Shown here one piece after another: positions 46,475 to 55,436 of a stretch of DNA of 64,000 nucleotides. Source of the DNA: WRGA01 sp031553395. Its GTDB lineage: Bacteria > Bacteroidota > Bacteroidia > Bacteroidales > WRGA01. A program made the position numbers and the translations under genes. Numbering within the stretch: position 1 is the first letter of the stretch; each line of letters starts with the position of its first letter. The stretch covers positions 1 to 64,000 of the forward strand of contig JAVBLR010000004.1 in assembly GCA_031553395.1 (NCBI GenBank). The letters are read 5' to 3'. The notes under the pieces were generated by a model. It made no database searches. It saw nothing but the letters and a program-made list of their open reading frames with translations, and was not told the DNA's origin.

Positions 46475-47305
46475 TTAATTGATTTTCATTCCTATTATAA
46501 AAATGCCTTCGCGATTGGCCATTTCGATTACAGCATCGCGTTCTATTAATAAAATTCCGCCAGCTTCTACGGCAATTCCTTTTATACCGTTTTTCTTTAA
46601 CAATTCAATTGTTTGCAAACCAATAGCCGGTAAATCTACACGCATATCCTGTCCGGGTTTTAACACTTTTACCATAACAGGCGCTTTTCCCGGTTTTTTC
46701 AACGATGCTGCACGAGATAACATCTGGTCGGTGCCTTCTACAGCCTCCATTGCCAATACAATTCCTTCCTGAACAACTACAGCTTGGCCTACATCAACTG
46801 CTCCAATGGCTTTAGCAACTGTAATGCCTCGATGTATATCGTCCATATCTTCATCCGATGGTTTTACTTTTCCGTAAATACCTTCGGAGAATAACATTTC
46901 GGGTACAACTTCTTCAATTCCGACAATATGAAATCCGTGACGTTCAATTTCATTTATCACCATCCGGAACATACCGTCGTCACTCATTTTTTTGATATTG
47001 ACAGCTATTTTTGCCAGTAATTTAGTGCCTTCCCAGTCGGGAATTAGTTCTTTTAATGCAGGGCGTTTAATTCCTCCGGCTAAAACAATATTATACACAT
47101 TGTTTTGTTTGAATGCTTTTAATATTTTACCAACTTCTCCCATTTTTGCAAAAACATGAGGAACGTCTTTCAATTGTTCTTCGGTAGCAAATGGTTCTAA
47201 CCCTACTACAAAAATATCAATATTGTGTTGGTTACAATGTTTGATAATTTCTACCGGCATCATTCCTGCACCAGCAATCATGCCAAGTATTTTCTTTTCT
47301 GTCAT
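46475..47305 (-). CDS. lpxI: UDP-2,3-diacylglucosamine pyrophosphatase LpxI
   Basis: LpxI hydrolyses UDP-2,3-diacylglucosamine to lipid X and UMP, the step before LpxB in lipid A synthesis. It is the alternative to LpxH. The 276-residue protein (formerly DUF1009) shows KILGMIAGAGMMPVEIIKHC at the N-terminus, FAKMGEVGKILKAFKQNNVY, NIVLAGGIKRPALKELIPDW, DVGQAVVVQEGIVLAMEAVE, GTDQMLSRAASL, PVMVKVLKPGQDMRVDLPAI and IKGIAVEAGGILLIERDAVI. These match the family closely and cover its two-domain length. It sits immediately upstream of lpxB on the same strand, supporting the assignment. Confidence 0.92.
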   Translation of the reverse strand: MTEKKILGMIAGAGMMPVEIIKHCNQHNIDIFVVGLEPFATEEQLKDVPHVFAKMGEVGKILKAFKQNNVYNIVLAGGIKRPALKELIPDWEGTKLLAKIAVNIKKMSDDGMFRMVINEIERHGFHIVGIEEVVPEMLFSEGIYGKVKPSDEDMDDIHRGITVAKAIGAVDVGQAVVVQEGIVLAMEAVEGTDQMLSRAASLKKPGKAPVMVKVLKPGQDMRVDLPAIGLQTIELLKKNGIKGIAVEAGGILLIERDAVIEMANREGIFIIGMKIN

Positions 47306-47472
47306 AAATTATATAATATATTTTCTGTGAAAAATCTGTAATATATTGAATATAGTAATGGAGTAAAAGGCTTGATTTATAGATTTTTAAAAATAAATCT
47401 ATAAGGAATCATATTAAGTAGTGATTTTACACAAAATTACAACAAAATCTGGAAAAATAAAAGAGTTATTAT

Positions 47473-50205
47473 TTATTCATAATCTTTTTTCGGTTGCTCA
47501 TTTTCGCGTACCAATGTATAATAATCCACTTCGTTTTCTATAGAAATAGAATCCAGTTCTTTATTTATTTTGCCTTCTATTGCCCAATCCGAAGGTTCTT
47601 TCCATTTTCCGGTTGCTTTGTCCCAAGTATAAAAGTTAGTTCCTATGAAAGTCTGACTGATAATCCGGCAATACTCTTCCCATTTTTGAGTAGAATTATT
47701 CCATTTGAGATACGTTGTTCCTTTATTACCGTCAAATTTTGCATCTTCATAATGATATTGAGGAGTCCATTTATCCGACTGTTTATCATATGTATAAGAA
47801 ATTAATTTGTAACTTTTTCGGTTGCTGCTATTATCACTATTATAATAATAAAATTCGTTTTTTCTATCTTTCATCCAATTAGTTGTTCCTTTATTCCAAA
47901 TAAATTGCTCCATGCAATCAATTGTGTCATTAACAGAATATGAATCAACTTTCCGTTCAGGAATCCATTTATCCGAAGATGTATTGTATGATTCAAAAGT
48001 GATAACTCTGTTATTATTTTCATTATTTAACGTAGAAGTACGAATGGCATTTCTCCAAGCCTTCGTATTGTAATTCCATAAGTAGTAAGTTCGTTGAATA
48101 CTATCGCGTGCCGAAGATTTTTGTGTAAGAATATGTCTTCTGCCTTCAAGTATATTTAAGGAAGTATTCCACTCATATTCTTCTTCCGATTCTACATTCT
48201 CAGACCAATATCTATTGTCCAAACTGTGCATATCCCAGTCTTTTCGCTCTCTGTTCCATTTGGAATAACTGGAAATTTCGGTATAACCCGAGTCCCGGGT
48301 TTTCTTGTTAAACGACTGTTGATTGGGAATCCATTGATTTTCTTCCCATTTATAGATTGTTTTCTTTTCTTCGGAATTTAGTTCTCTTTTTGGAGTCTGA
48401 TAATATTCAGTTTTCCATTTCGGATTCCATTGTTTTTGGTTTTCATCCCATCCATATTCAACTTCTTCCGTTTTATCGCCATTGTCATTATACACAAAGG
48501 TGTCATGGTAAACTCCTTTCCAGCAGATGTTTTGGCTGTCCCATTTGTATTTGTCAATCAATATTTTATTGTTATTTGTATCATACGAGAAATTTTCCTG
48601 TGTACTGTTTTCCCATTTTCCATCATACCAATGCTTATTTTCTTCGGATAAAATACGGTTTTTGTCATCGCGTTTGTAACTGCAACAATATTTTCCTTCC
48701 CATTTTTTATCATACGTACTGTAACTGAGGTTTTCTGCGTATTTTTCGAATCCGTTCTCGTCATAATCATAAATATATTTATCAGAAGGCTTCCATGTAT
48801 TTTCGTCACTGTAACGGAATTTTTCCTCATAGATACGTTGCCCCGCAGCATTATTTCTGAATATGATTTTCTCATCCGGCTCAATTTTTTTCTCATTTTC
48901 ATCAATATCCCTGTAATCGCGATATTCGATGCTTTCTCCCGACAATCCATCGGCATTGTACTTGAAGTCAATTTGTTTAAAATCATCGACATCACCATCA
49001 TCTTCATATCGTATAAATTTATGCGATAACAACGTTTCTTCGGGAGAATAACAATTATTGATTTCAGCCATTTTTATCATATTGCCTTCCTCATTTTTTT
49101 TATGATAAATTGAATAACTGCAATTGTCTTTATCATAAATAGTTGAGTATCTAAGGCATTCCAATCCTTTCATTACATTCACACCGGGCATTACGATAGA
49201 CCTTAGCAAATATTCATCAAAATTTTGCTCGTGATTTATCAATGTACGTCCTTGTGTATCATACGAATATCTCGTATCCAAAATAACGCTTTTTCTCGAT
49301 TGAAGATATTGAGAAGTTATCCGGTTTTTATTATCAAAGGAGATTGTAAAAAGCACTGTGTCGGGATATTCATATTCGAATTCATCCTCGTCTTCTTCCT
49401 CAGAATCATCTGAGACCATATTTTCCAATTCAGAATCCTCGGCAGAGTCCAACAGGGCGACTTCATCGTATTCTTTCCATTTTTTCCGGGGAGCAAAAAA
49501 TTGAGTATAAATGATTTTATTTTTTTCGTATTTTACATTGAATGAATAAGTTGGCGTCCAGAAATCCTCATATTTATAAAATGCTTCGGTACGGGTATTA
49601 CGCTGTTTGTTATCATACGAATAAATAACCTTTGATATCCACCAAGTTTCACCATTACGAACTCCTTCAACAATCATAGAATCAGGCAGATTGTATTTAT
49701 TCAAATACTTGGTAGAAATGGTGGACGTAGAATATCCCGAATAGACAAAACTAATTTCGGGCATATCAATAGAATGTATTATCTTTTCGGTATTCAACTG
49801 AGGATTAAAGGAATATTGTTTTGATATGATGGACAATTTTGTTTTTGTAACGCTTTGACCTTCTACTTTTGGATATAATTGTTCGGTACGTTCTTCTATC
49901 AAGCGATTACCATAGTAAGTAAAAAATGTCTCATTTTGAGTTTCCCATTTGTAATCATATTTATCCCACGTATAAAATATTTTCTTTTGAGGACGATTTT
50001 GCTTATCGAATGTGTATGCGACTTTCAAAAAATCACCAAAACTGTAGTAAGTCAGTTGGTTATTACTATCATAATGAGGCGCAAGGAAGAACATTTCCGG
50101 TTGCATGCTTTCTTCTACAAAGGGAATGTTGAGGGAAAGGTTTTGGGCTCCGTTTTTTAAAGATAGGAGTAGAAGTAAGGATAGTAGTATATTTTTTATT
50201 TTCAT
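47473..50205 (-). CDS. Large secreted Trp/Tyr-rich repeat protein, unknown function
   Basis: This 910-residue protein carries a signal peptide (MKIKNILLSLLLLLSLKNGA) and a long array of degenerate repeats, each about 25-50 residues with a W and a Y-x-Y-D motif: YTWDKYDYKWETQNETFFTY, KWENSTQENFSYDTNNNKIL, QNICWKGVYHDTFVYNDNGD, ENQKQWNPKWKTEYYQTP, YDKQSDKWTPQYHYEDAKF, NNSTQKWEEYCRI. The pattern superficially recalls RHS/YD and MORN-like beta solenoids, but I do not recognise a family. An acidic stretch lies near residues 260-280 (EDSELENMVSDDSEEEDEDE). It may be a surface or periplasmic scaffold. It ends without a T9SS tail. The role is unknown. Confidence 0.75.
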   Translation of the reverse strand: MKIKNILLSLLLLLSLKNGAQNLSLNIPFVEESMQPEMFFLAPHYDSNNQLTYYSFGDFLKVAYTFDKQNRPQKKIFYTWDKYDYKWETQNETFFTYYGNRLIEERTEQLYPKVEGQSVTKTKLSIISKQYSFNPQLNTEKIIHSIDMPEISFVYSGYSTSTISTKYLNKYNLPDSMIVEGVRNGETWWISKVIYSYDNKQRNTRTEAFYKYEDFWTPTYSFNVKYEKNKIIYTQFFAPRKKWKEYDEVALLDSAEDSELENMVSDDSEEEDEDEFEYEYPDTVLFTISFDNKNRITSQYLQSRKSVILDTRYSYDTQGRTLINHEQNFDEYLLRSIVMPGVNVMKGLECLRYSTIYDKDNCSYSIYHKKNEEGNMIKMAEINNCYSPEETLLSHKFIRYEDDGDVDDFKQIDFKYNADGLSGESIEYRDYRDIDENEKKIEPDEKIIFRNNAAGQRIYEEKFRYSDENTWKPSDKYIYDYDENGFEKYAENLSYSTYDKKWEGKYCCSYKRDDKNRILSEENKHWYDGKWENSTQENFSYDTNNNKILIDKYKWDSQNICWKGVYHDTFVYNDNGDKTEEVEYGWDENQKQWNPKWKTEYYQTPKRELNSEEKKTIYKWEENQWIPNQQSFNKKTRDSGYTEISSYSKWNRERKDWDMHSLDNRYWSENVESEEEYEWNTSLNILEGRRHILTQKSSARDSIQRTYYLWNYNTKAWRNAIRTSTLNNENNNRVITFESYNTSSDKWIPERKVDSYSVNDTIDCMEQFIWNKGTTNWMKDRKNEFYYYNSDNSSNRKSYKLISYTYDKQSDKWTPQYHYEDAKFDGNKGTTYLKWNNSTQKWEEYCRIISQTFIGTNFYTWDKATGKWKEPSDWAIEGKINKELDSISIENEVDYYTLVRENEQPKKDYE

Positions 50206-50391
50206 GTATTAATGTGTTTGTAAATAGTATTTTATATTTTTTTAAGATAAAATATGTAATTTTCGAGATCTCAAATTTAATTCTTTTTTCTTTAATTTAA
50301 AGAATTCTAAATCCAATTAGAAATCAATCAAATAGGATTGCTTTAATTTGTAATATGTTGATATTTAGAGTTTTAAAAGTGTTTTATTAAA

Positions 50392-50422
50392 TTGCAATTT
50401 CCCAATTTATATATTACTTTTG
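50392..50422 (+). promoter_or_regulatory. dnaG promoter
   Basis: TTG (50392-50394), a 20-bp spacer, and TACTTTTG (50415-50422) match the Bacteroidota primary-sigma consensus (TTTG/TTG at -33, TAnnTTTG at -7). Transcription should start near 50428, giving a leader of about 78 nt made almost wholly of the heptad repeats. Confidence 0.75.
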
Positions 50423-50433
50423 CACTACTTCAA

Positions 50434-50505
50434 GATTAGGTTTTAAGAGTTCATTAAGCTACGGTTTTTAACTCTTAACTCTTAACTTTTAACTCTTAAC
50501 TTTCA
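50434..50505 (+). repeat. Heptad-word leader directly abutting dnaG
   Basis: Words TTTTTAA, CTCTTAA, CTCTTAA, CTTTTAA, CTCTTAA and CTTTCA run from 50465 to 50505 and end at the base before the dnaG ATG. A short complementary arm (TTTTAAG, AGTT, TTAAG, within 50434-50459) lies upstream, so a hairpin can form across the leader. No Shine-Dalgarno sequence is visible. Confidence 0.8.
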
Positions 50506-52509
50506 ATGATTGACCAAATTACTGTAGATAAAATTCTGAATGCCGCACAAATTGTAGATGTGGTATCGGATTTTGTTACTTTGCGCAAACGCGGAGTAAA
50601 CTACATTGGTTTGTGTCCTTTTCATAATGAGCGTACGCCATCGTTCAGTGTTTCTCCTTCTAAAGGAATTTGCAAATGTTTCAGTTGCGGAAAAGGTGGA
50701 AATTCCGTGCATTTCATTATGGAACATGAGCAAATGTCTTATCCCGAAGCGCTTAAGTATTTGGCGAAGAAATATAATATTGAAGTTGAAGGACGGGAGT
50801 TGACAGACGAAGAGAAAAAACTACAAAGCGAACGGGAAAGTTTATTGATTCTGAATGATTTTTCGTCCAACTATTTCCAACAGACTTTATTTGAACATAT
50901 CGAAGGAAAATCGGTCGGATTATCCTATTTCAAAGAACGGGGTTTTCGGGATGATATAATCCGTAAATTCGGATTGGGTTACAGCATAGATAAATGGGAT
51001 GCTTTTTCTCAGGCAGCCTTAGCCAAAGGTTATAATAAGGATTATTTGCTGCAAACCGGATTATCAATTGAGCGGGATGATAAATTATTCGACCGTTTTC
51101 ATGGCCGGGTAATGTTTCCGATTCATACGTTATCCGGAAAAGTTGTCGGATTTGGCGGACGAATTCTGAAGAAAGATGATAAAACTGCCAAATATCTCAA
51201 TTCACCCGAATCGTCCATTTATCATAAAAGCAGGGAGTTATACGGAATATTTTTTGCCAAACAAGCGATAGTTAAGGCTGATAAATGTTTTTTGGTTGAA
51301 GGATATACTGATGTAATTTCCATGCATCAATCGGGCGTGGAAAATGTCGTTGCATCGTCGGGAACAGCATTGACACAAGGACAAATCAATCTGATCCATC
51401 GTTTTACAAATAATATTACAGTTTTGTATGATGGTGATGCAGCAGGAATCAAAGCATCTATTCGTGGTATTGATTTGTTGCTGGAAGAAGGAATGAATAT
51501 TAAAGTCGTATTGCTTCCGGAAGGAGAAGATCCCGATTCATTTGCTAAAAGCCGTTCTTCGTCTGAATTTATCGAATATATTTCCAAACACGAAACTGAT
51601 TTTATCCAATTCAAAACAAATTTATTATTGGATGAATCAGGAAATGATCCGATTAAACGTGCGGCGTTGATAGGGGATATCGTTCGTAGTATCGCATTGA
51701 TTCCAGATACGATTATCCGTTCGGTTTATGTAAAAGAATGTAGTCGGTTGATGGATATCGATGAGAAAGTTATTTATAATGAGCTGAATAAGATATTCCG
51801 AAATAAGGCGCAAAAAGAATTAGACAAGAAAAAATCTGAAAATGCAAATACTCCGCCACCCATTATTTCTTCGGATGATATACCGCCTCTGCCACCCGAA
51901 TTTCCAACAGGCGAAGAATCTATTCAAGTACCGGTATTTGTAACAGCTAAAAAAACGGTTTACGAATCATTCGAATTATCCATTATCCGGTATATTATCC
52001 GGTATGGAGAACGAAATTGTTACGAAGAGAAAGATGAATCGGGACAGATTACTTTTGCCGAAAAAGTAATTGAGTTTATAAATGCCGAATTGCAACACGA
52101 TGAAATTGAACTTCAGAATTCGTTGTATAAGCAAATATTAGAAGAAGGTTTAATGCACCTCAATGATGATGGTTTTGTTGCTTCCCGTTATTATTCCAAT
52201 CATCCGGATATAAAGATAAGCAAGATTGCATCGAATCTGATTGACGACCGGTATCAATTGAGCAAAATTCATACAAAAATGCAGCGAATTGAAACAGAGG
52301 AGGATAGGTTGAAAGAATTAATTCCTCGCTCCATCATGGAACTGAAAGATGCAATTGTAAATGAACAAATAAAGGACTTACGTACTCAAATAAAAAATGC
52401 AACGTCTGATTCAGAATTACTTACCTTAATGGAAAAAATGAAAACATTAAACCAAGTGAAAGCTTCTTTGGCAAAAAATTTAGGCGAAAGAATTATTTTA
52501 CGATCATAG
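50506..52509 (+). CDS. dnaG: DNA primase
   Basis: DnaG makes the RNA primers for replication and works with the DnaB helicase. The 667-residue protein has the N-terminal CHC2 zinc finger with Cys37, His40, Cys58 and Cys61 (CPFHNERTPSF, CKCFSCGKGG), the catalytic RNA polymerase core (SYFKERGFRDDIIRKFGLGY, FGGRILKKDDKTAKYLNSPE), and the Toprim metal site (FLVEGYTDVISMHQSGVENV, VLYDGDAAGIKASIRGIDLL). A proline-rich linker (PPIISSDDIPPLPPEFP) leads to a C-terminal helicase-interacting region. Length and motif order are normal. The ATG at 50506 is fixed by homology of MIDQITVDKILNAAQIVDVV. Confidence 0.98.
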   Translation: MIDQITVDKILNAAQIVDVVSDFVTLRKRGVNYIGLCPFHNERTPSFSVSPSKGICKCFSCGKGGNSVHFIMEHEQMSYPEALKYLAKKYNIEVEGRELTDEEKKLQSERESLLILNDFSSNYFQQTLFEHIEGKSVGLSYFKERGFRDDIIRKFGLGYSIDKWDAFSQAALAKGYNKDYLLQTGLSIERDDKLFDRFHGRVMFPIHTLSGKVVGFGGRILKKDDKTAKYLNSPESSIYHKSRELYGIFFAKQAIVKADKCFLVEGYTDVISMHQSGVENVVASSGTALTQGQINLIHRFTNNITVLYDGDAAGIKASIRGIDLLLEEGMNIKVVLLPEGEDPDSFAKSRSSSEFIEYISKHETDFIQFKTNLLLDESGNDPIKRAALIGDIVRSIALIPDTIIRSVYVKECSRLMDIDEKVIYNELNKIFRNKAQKELDKKKSENANTPPPIISSDDIPPLPPEFPTGEESIQVPVFVTAKKTVYESFELSIIRYIIRYGERNCYEEKDESGQITFAEKVIEFINAELQHDEIELQNSLYKQILEEGLMHLNDDGFVASRYYSNHPDIKISKIASNLIDDRYQLSKIHTKMQRIETEEDRLKELIPRSIMELKDAIVNEQIKDLRTQIKNATSDSELLTLMEKMKTLNQVKASLAKNLGERIILRS

Positions 52510-52541
52510 GTTGCATTTACTTGTATATAAAATCTCCTGTA

Positions 52542-52967
52542 TTAAAATGAGATTGTCTCTTTAGGTTTCAAATTATTCTCCATTGTCCAAAAATGAGCTT
52601 CTCCATGAGCAATTCGAAATATAACTAATTCAGGGCTTTCGGGTGTTAATCCAAATGACTTCAAAAAAGGTCTGTCTGCTAATGCTTTTTCTTTTAATTC
52701 CCGGTCAGAGATAAAATCCACTTTTCCCGAGATTCTTAACATAGTTCCTGTTATTCCTTCATGTTTATAGAAGCAAGCTTCGGCTTTTGGATTTTTCTCC
52801 AATTGATGAGGGGTTTCTTTCATGCTTGCCGTTTGAAAATAGAATCCGGTTTCATCTGCAAACCAAAAGCCCAAAGCTCTTACACGTGGCTGATCTCCTT
52901 CAACAGTAGCTAAATAGCATACCGGATTTTCATTTGTAAATTGGATACAATCTTTAATCGTTTTCAT
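52542..52967 (-). CDS. Pyridoxamine 5'-phosphate oxidase-like flavin-binding protein
   Basis: A 141-residue single-domain protein with the split-barrel FMN-binding fold of the pyridoxamine-phosphate-oxidase-like family. Markers are NPVCYLATVEGDQPRVRALG, FWFADETGFYFQTASM, KETPHQLEKNPKAEACFYKH, GTMLRISGKVDFISDREL. Members bind FMN, F420 or heme and reduce varied small molecules; this sequence does not reveal the substrate. True PNP oxidases (PdxH) are longer, so a vitamin B6 role is unlikely. It converges with dnaG, 32 bp apart. Confidence 0.85.
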   Translation of the reverse strand: MKTIKDCIQFTNENPVCYLATVEGDQPRVRALGFWFADETGFYFQTASMKETPHQLEKNPKAEACFYKHEGITGTMLRISGKVDFISDRELKEKALADRPFLKSFGLTPESPELVIFRIAHGEAHFWTMENNLKPKETISF

Positions 52968-53011
52968 ATAATATATTTTAGAGTGTTTTTCCTAGAGAAA
53001 ATTAACTAAAA

Positions 53012-53047
53012 AAGGAGAACTACATTAAAAAAAATAAAGTTCTCCTT
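53012..53047 (-). terminator. Intrinsic terminator after the DUF349 gene
   Basis: A 10-bp stem AAGGAGAACT (53012-53021) with AGTTCTCCTT (53038-53047) and a run of T (minus-strand sense) after it, 22 bp past the stop codon of the minus-strand gene. Confidence 0.85.
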
Positions 53048-53069
53048 CTTCATAATTATAAAGAATAAT

Positions 53070-54998
53070 CTAATCTTTCAACTTTTCGTCAATTGCATCG
53101 ATTTTTTTTGCAATCAATTCCAACTCTTCTTTAGATTTTTCCACTTTACGCTCCATTTCTTTGATAAGGCTGCTTGCGTTTTTCGATGATGCCGATAAGA
53201 AACCAACGTTGTTTTCGTATGTTTGAATTTCACTTTTCAGGATTTCATACGTTTTATAAAGCTTATCCCTTTCTCTGAATAACCTGCTTTTGTTTGATTC
53301 GGGAATATCTTTCAAAGAATCTTTAAACGAAGATAGACGCCGGTTTGTTTGATCTACATTCAACCTGTCGAATTGCTTGTCTAATTCAGTATGATATTCT
53401 TTATAAACCTTATCTTTTTCTTTAAACGGTACATGTCCGGCTTCACTGAATTCTTTTGCCAATGCTCGTAATGTTTGCAAGGCTTCATCATTATTTAATG
53501 CTAAATCCAGATTACGGATTTTTTCAATAATTTCTTTTTTACGAGCCAAATTCTCAGTTTCCTGCGAACGTTGCGAAGACGAATTCTGATTTTTTTGTTC
53601 GAAAAAGTAATCACAAGCGCCAATAAACCGCTGCCAAAGTATTTCAGAATATTTTTTTGGGACTGCTCCAATTGTTTTCCATTCTTTCTGTATGGCAATC
53701 AAAGCGTCGGCTGTTGCTTTCCAATCTGTAGAATCTTTTAGCGCTTCGGCTTTTTCACACAACGCTTTTTTCTTTTCGTAGTTTTCGTTTAAATCGCTTT
53801 TTACAGTTTTATAAAACTCAGCTTTCTCTTGGAAAAACTTATCACAAGCAGCACGAAAACGTTCGAATATTTTTTCGTTTACTTTTTTTGGAGCAAAACC
53901 AATTGTTTTCCATTTTGATTGATACTCAATTACCTCAGTGGTCTTATCATTCCAATCTTTGAATGTTTTCAATAAACTTGTATCGAAGGCTTCGATAGCT
54001 TCACAAATAACCGTTTTTTCGTCTAAGTTTTTCGTCTCGCCTTCCCGTAATATTTCAAAATGGTCTTGGTGTTTCTTATTGATAACAGTAGAAGCAGCTT
54101 TGAATCGATTCCAGATTTCTTCGCGTTGCTCCCGCACAACAGGACCAATTTCCCGCCATTGTTGATGTAGGTTTTGCAGTTGATAGAAAGCTGAAATTAC
54201 ATCCGTTTCGGCATCTAGCTTTTCGGCAGCTTCACATAGCGCAACTTTAGCTTCCAGGTTTTTCTTGAAGTCGTAATCGCGGAATTCATTGTTTATTTTT
54301 ACCAGATCGTAGAATTTTTCTACCTGAACTTGGTAATTCCGCCAGATTTCATTTATTTTAGTTTGAGGAATTAATATAATTTCATTCCATTCCTGCTGAA
54401 TCTTTTTAAATTCGTTATATGCTTTATTAATGTCTCCCGAAGTTTCAACTAAATTCTTGATTCCTTCGATTAACTGTTCTTTTTTCTTGAGATTTTCTTC
54501 TTTTTGTTTTTCGAGTTTTTCGAGGAATTCAGCTCGCTTTTCGCGGAAGGAATTTAGCAATTCTTTTAAATCAACTTCCAGTTTTTCTTCTGAAGGAACA
54601 AAATCTTTTTCTTCTCCGCCATTTTCGATAAAATACTTTTTTTGTTCTTCGATTTCACCCTTTCTGAGCTTGTAGAAATTGCGTTTCAGAGAATCCACTT
54701 CATCTTTTATTGCTTCGGAAGATTCCTGAATGACAGTTTTTAATTTACTAATAATCTGCTCCTTAGTTAGTTTTTCCTCTCTTGGTTCGGAAGAAGTATC
54801 CTCAACTTTATTTACAGGATTTGTATTGTCTGATTTAGACTCTGTAGCAGGTACCGGTTCTTCTTTGGAAACATCATTATTTTCTGTTTCTTTTTGAGGT
54901 TCTTCTACTGCCATTTCATTATTGATAGGCTCCTGTACATTCTCAATATCAATCTGATCTGCCTTGCCGGGTAATCCGGTTTCGTGTGTGTCCAACAT
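53070..54998 (-). CDS. DUF349-repeat protein
   Basis: This 642-residue cytoplasmic protein begins with an acidic, low-complexity segment (about 1-80, many E, N, P), followed by coiled coil (about 85-190) and at least five tandem DUF349 units of about 70-80 residues. Each unit has a helical pattern such as LQNLHQQWREIGPVVREQRE, EIWNRFKAA; YQSKWKTIGFAPKKVNEKIF, ERFRAACDKFF; IQKEWKTIGAVPKKYSEILW, QRFIGACDYFF. The last 70 residues form another coiled coil (SSLIKEMERKVEKSKEELEL). DUF349 repeats have no established biochemical role; they are conserved in Bacteroidota. It stands alone between two terminators or repeats. Confidence 0.9.
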   Translation of the reverse strand: MLDTHETGLPGKADQIDIENVQEPINNEMAVEEPQKETENNDVSKEEPVPATESKSDNTNPVNKVEDTSSEPREEKLTKEQIISKLKTVIQESSEAIKDEVDSLKRNFYKLRKGEIEEQKKYFIENGGEEKDFVPSEEKLEVDLKELLNSFREKRAEFLEKLEKQKEENLKKKEQLIEGIKNLVETSGDINKAYNEFKKIQQEWNEIILIPQTKINEIWRNYQVQVEKFYDLVKINNEFRDYDFKKNLEAKVALCEAAEKLDAETDVISAFYQLQNLHQQWREIGPVVREQREEIWNRFKAASTVINKKHQDHFEILREGETKNLDEKTVICEAIEAFDTSLLKTFKDWNDKTTEVIEYQSKWKTIGFAPKKVNEKIFERFRAACDKFFQEKAEFYKTVKSDLNENYEKKKALCEKAEALKDSTDWKATADALIAIQKEWKTIGAVPKKYSEILWQRFIGACDYFFEQKNQNSSSQRSQETENLARKKEIIEKIRNLDLALNNDEALQTLRALAKEFSEAGHVPFKEKDKVYKEYHTELDKQFDRLNVDQTNRRLSSFKDSLKDIPESNKSRLFRERDKLYKTYEILKSEIQTYENNVGFLSASSKNASSLIKEMERKVEKSKEELELIAKKIDAIDEKLKD

Positions 54999-55173
54999 AG
55001 TATAAATATTATATTAAAAAAGCATACTTATTTAAATAAATTAGTACAAATAAAGCAATATTTTATCATATAACAGAATAAATACTCTCTTTTTTTATTC
55101 TTTTAGGGAAAAAATGTGTAAAACATGTGTAATATTAACATTGGACGGTATTGGAGTGATTTCTGTTTCAGAC

Positions 55174-55216
55174 GAAAAGAACAAAGACAAAAGAAGATAG
55201 AATCGATTTTAAAGAC
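55174..55216. repeat. AAAGAC-type repeat, copy 2
   Basis: 43 bp matching 19901-19943 with about four mismatches (AGAACAAAGAC...ATTTTAAAGAC). Only the purine-rich arm is clear; a weak match to the other arm (AGCCTTCATATC) appears just after the palindromic element at about 55407, as if that element had inserted into a former hairpin. Confidence 0.6.
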
Positions 55217-55240
55217 GGAAATTTAGGTCATGATTATCAG

Positions 55241-55401
55241 ACCTCACCCCCGGCCCCTCTCCGAATGGAGAGGGGAGTTGCAGAAGGAGTTTTTATCTTT
55301 TGATAAGTTTATGAAAGTTGAATATTAACTGAATTATTATTCATTTTTCTTATGCAATAACTACTAATTTCACTCCATTCGGAAAGGGGCAGGGGTGAGG
55401 T
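55241..55401 (+). repeat. CCTCACCC palindromic MITE-like element, copy 1
   Basis: 161 bp bounded by ACCTCACCCC and GGGGTGAGGT. Each end is itself a small palindrome around CTCTCCGAATGGAGAG or its relic. The interior (TTTTATCTTTTGATAAGTTT...ATTATTATTC...TTCTTATGCAAT) matches copies 2 and 3. It has no coding potential and is in the same orientation as copy 2. Confidence 0.88.
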
Positions 55402-55436
55402 TAAAAGCCTTCATATCAGTGTCAATACGTTTACTC

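Larger units (their letters stand above)
50206..50505. other. Divergent promoter region of dnaG and the repeat-protein gene
   Basis: 300 bp, AT-rich, between divergent genes. The dnaG-proximal half holds the predicted promoter at 50392-50422 and the heptad leader. No gene or further structure was seen in the distal half beyond A/T runs. Confidence 0.6.
54999..55436. other. Gap with an AAAGAC repeat and a palindromic element
   Basis: No gene is visible. From left to right the gap holds an AT-rich stretch that should carry the DUF349 promoter, the second copy of the 43-bp AAAGAC-type repeat (55174-55216), and palindromic element copy J (55241-55401). The downstream DUF559 gene ends at 55437. 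Confidence 0.65.

Noticed and set aside
46391..46477. CRISPR-like array in the GGTAAAA repeats
   Set aside because: The units are 7-8 nt, contiguous and without spacers, and no cas gene is present in the window.
48558..49007. Methionine-rich minus-strand frame within the 910-residue gene
   Set aside because: It is an alternative frame of a repeat-rich coding region with low-complexity composition.
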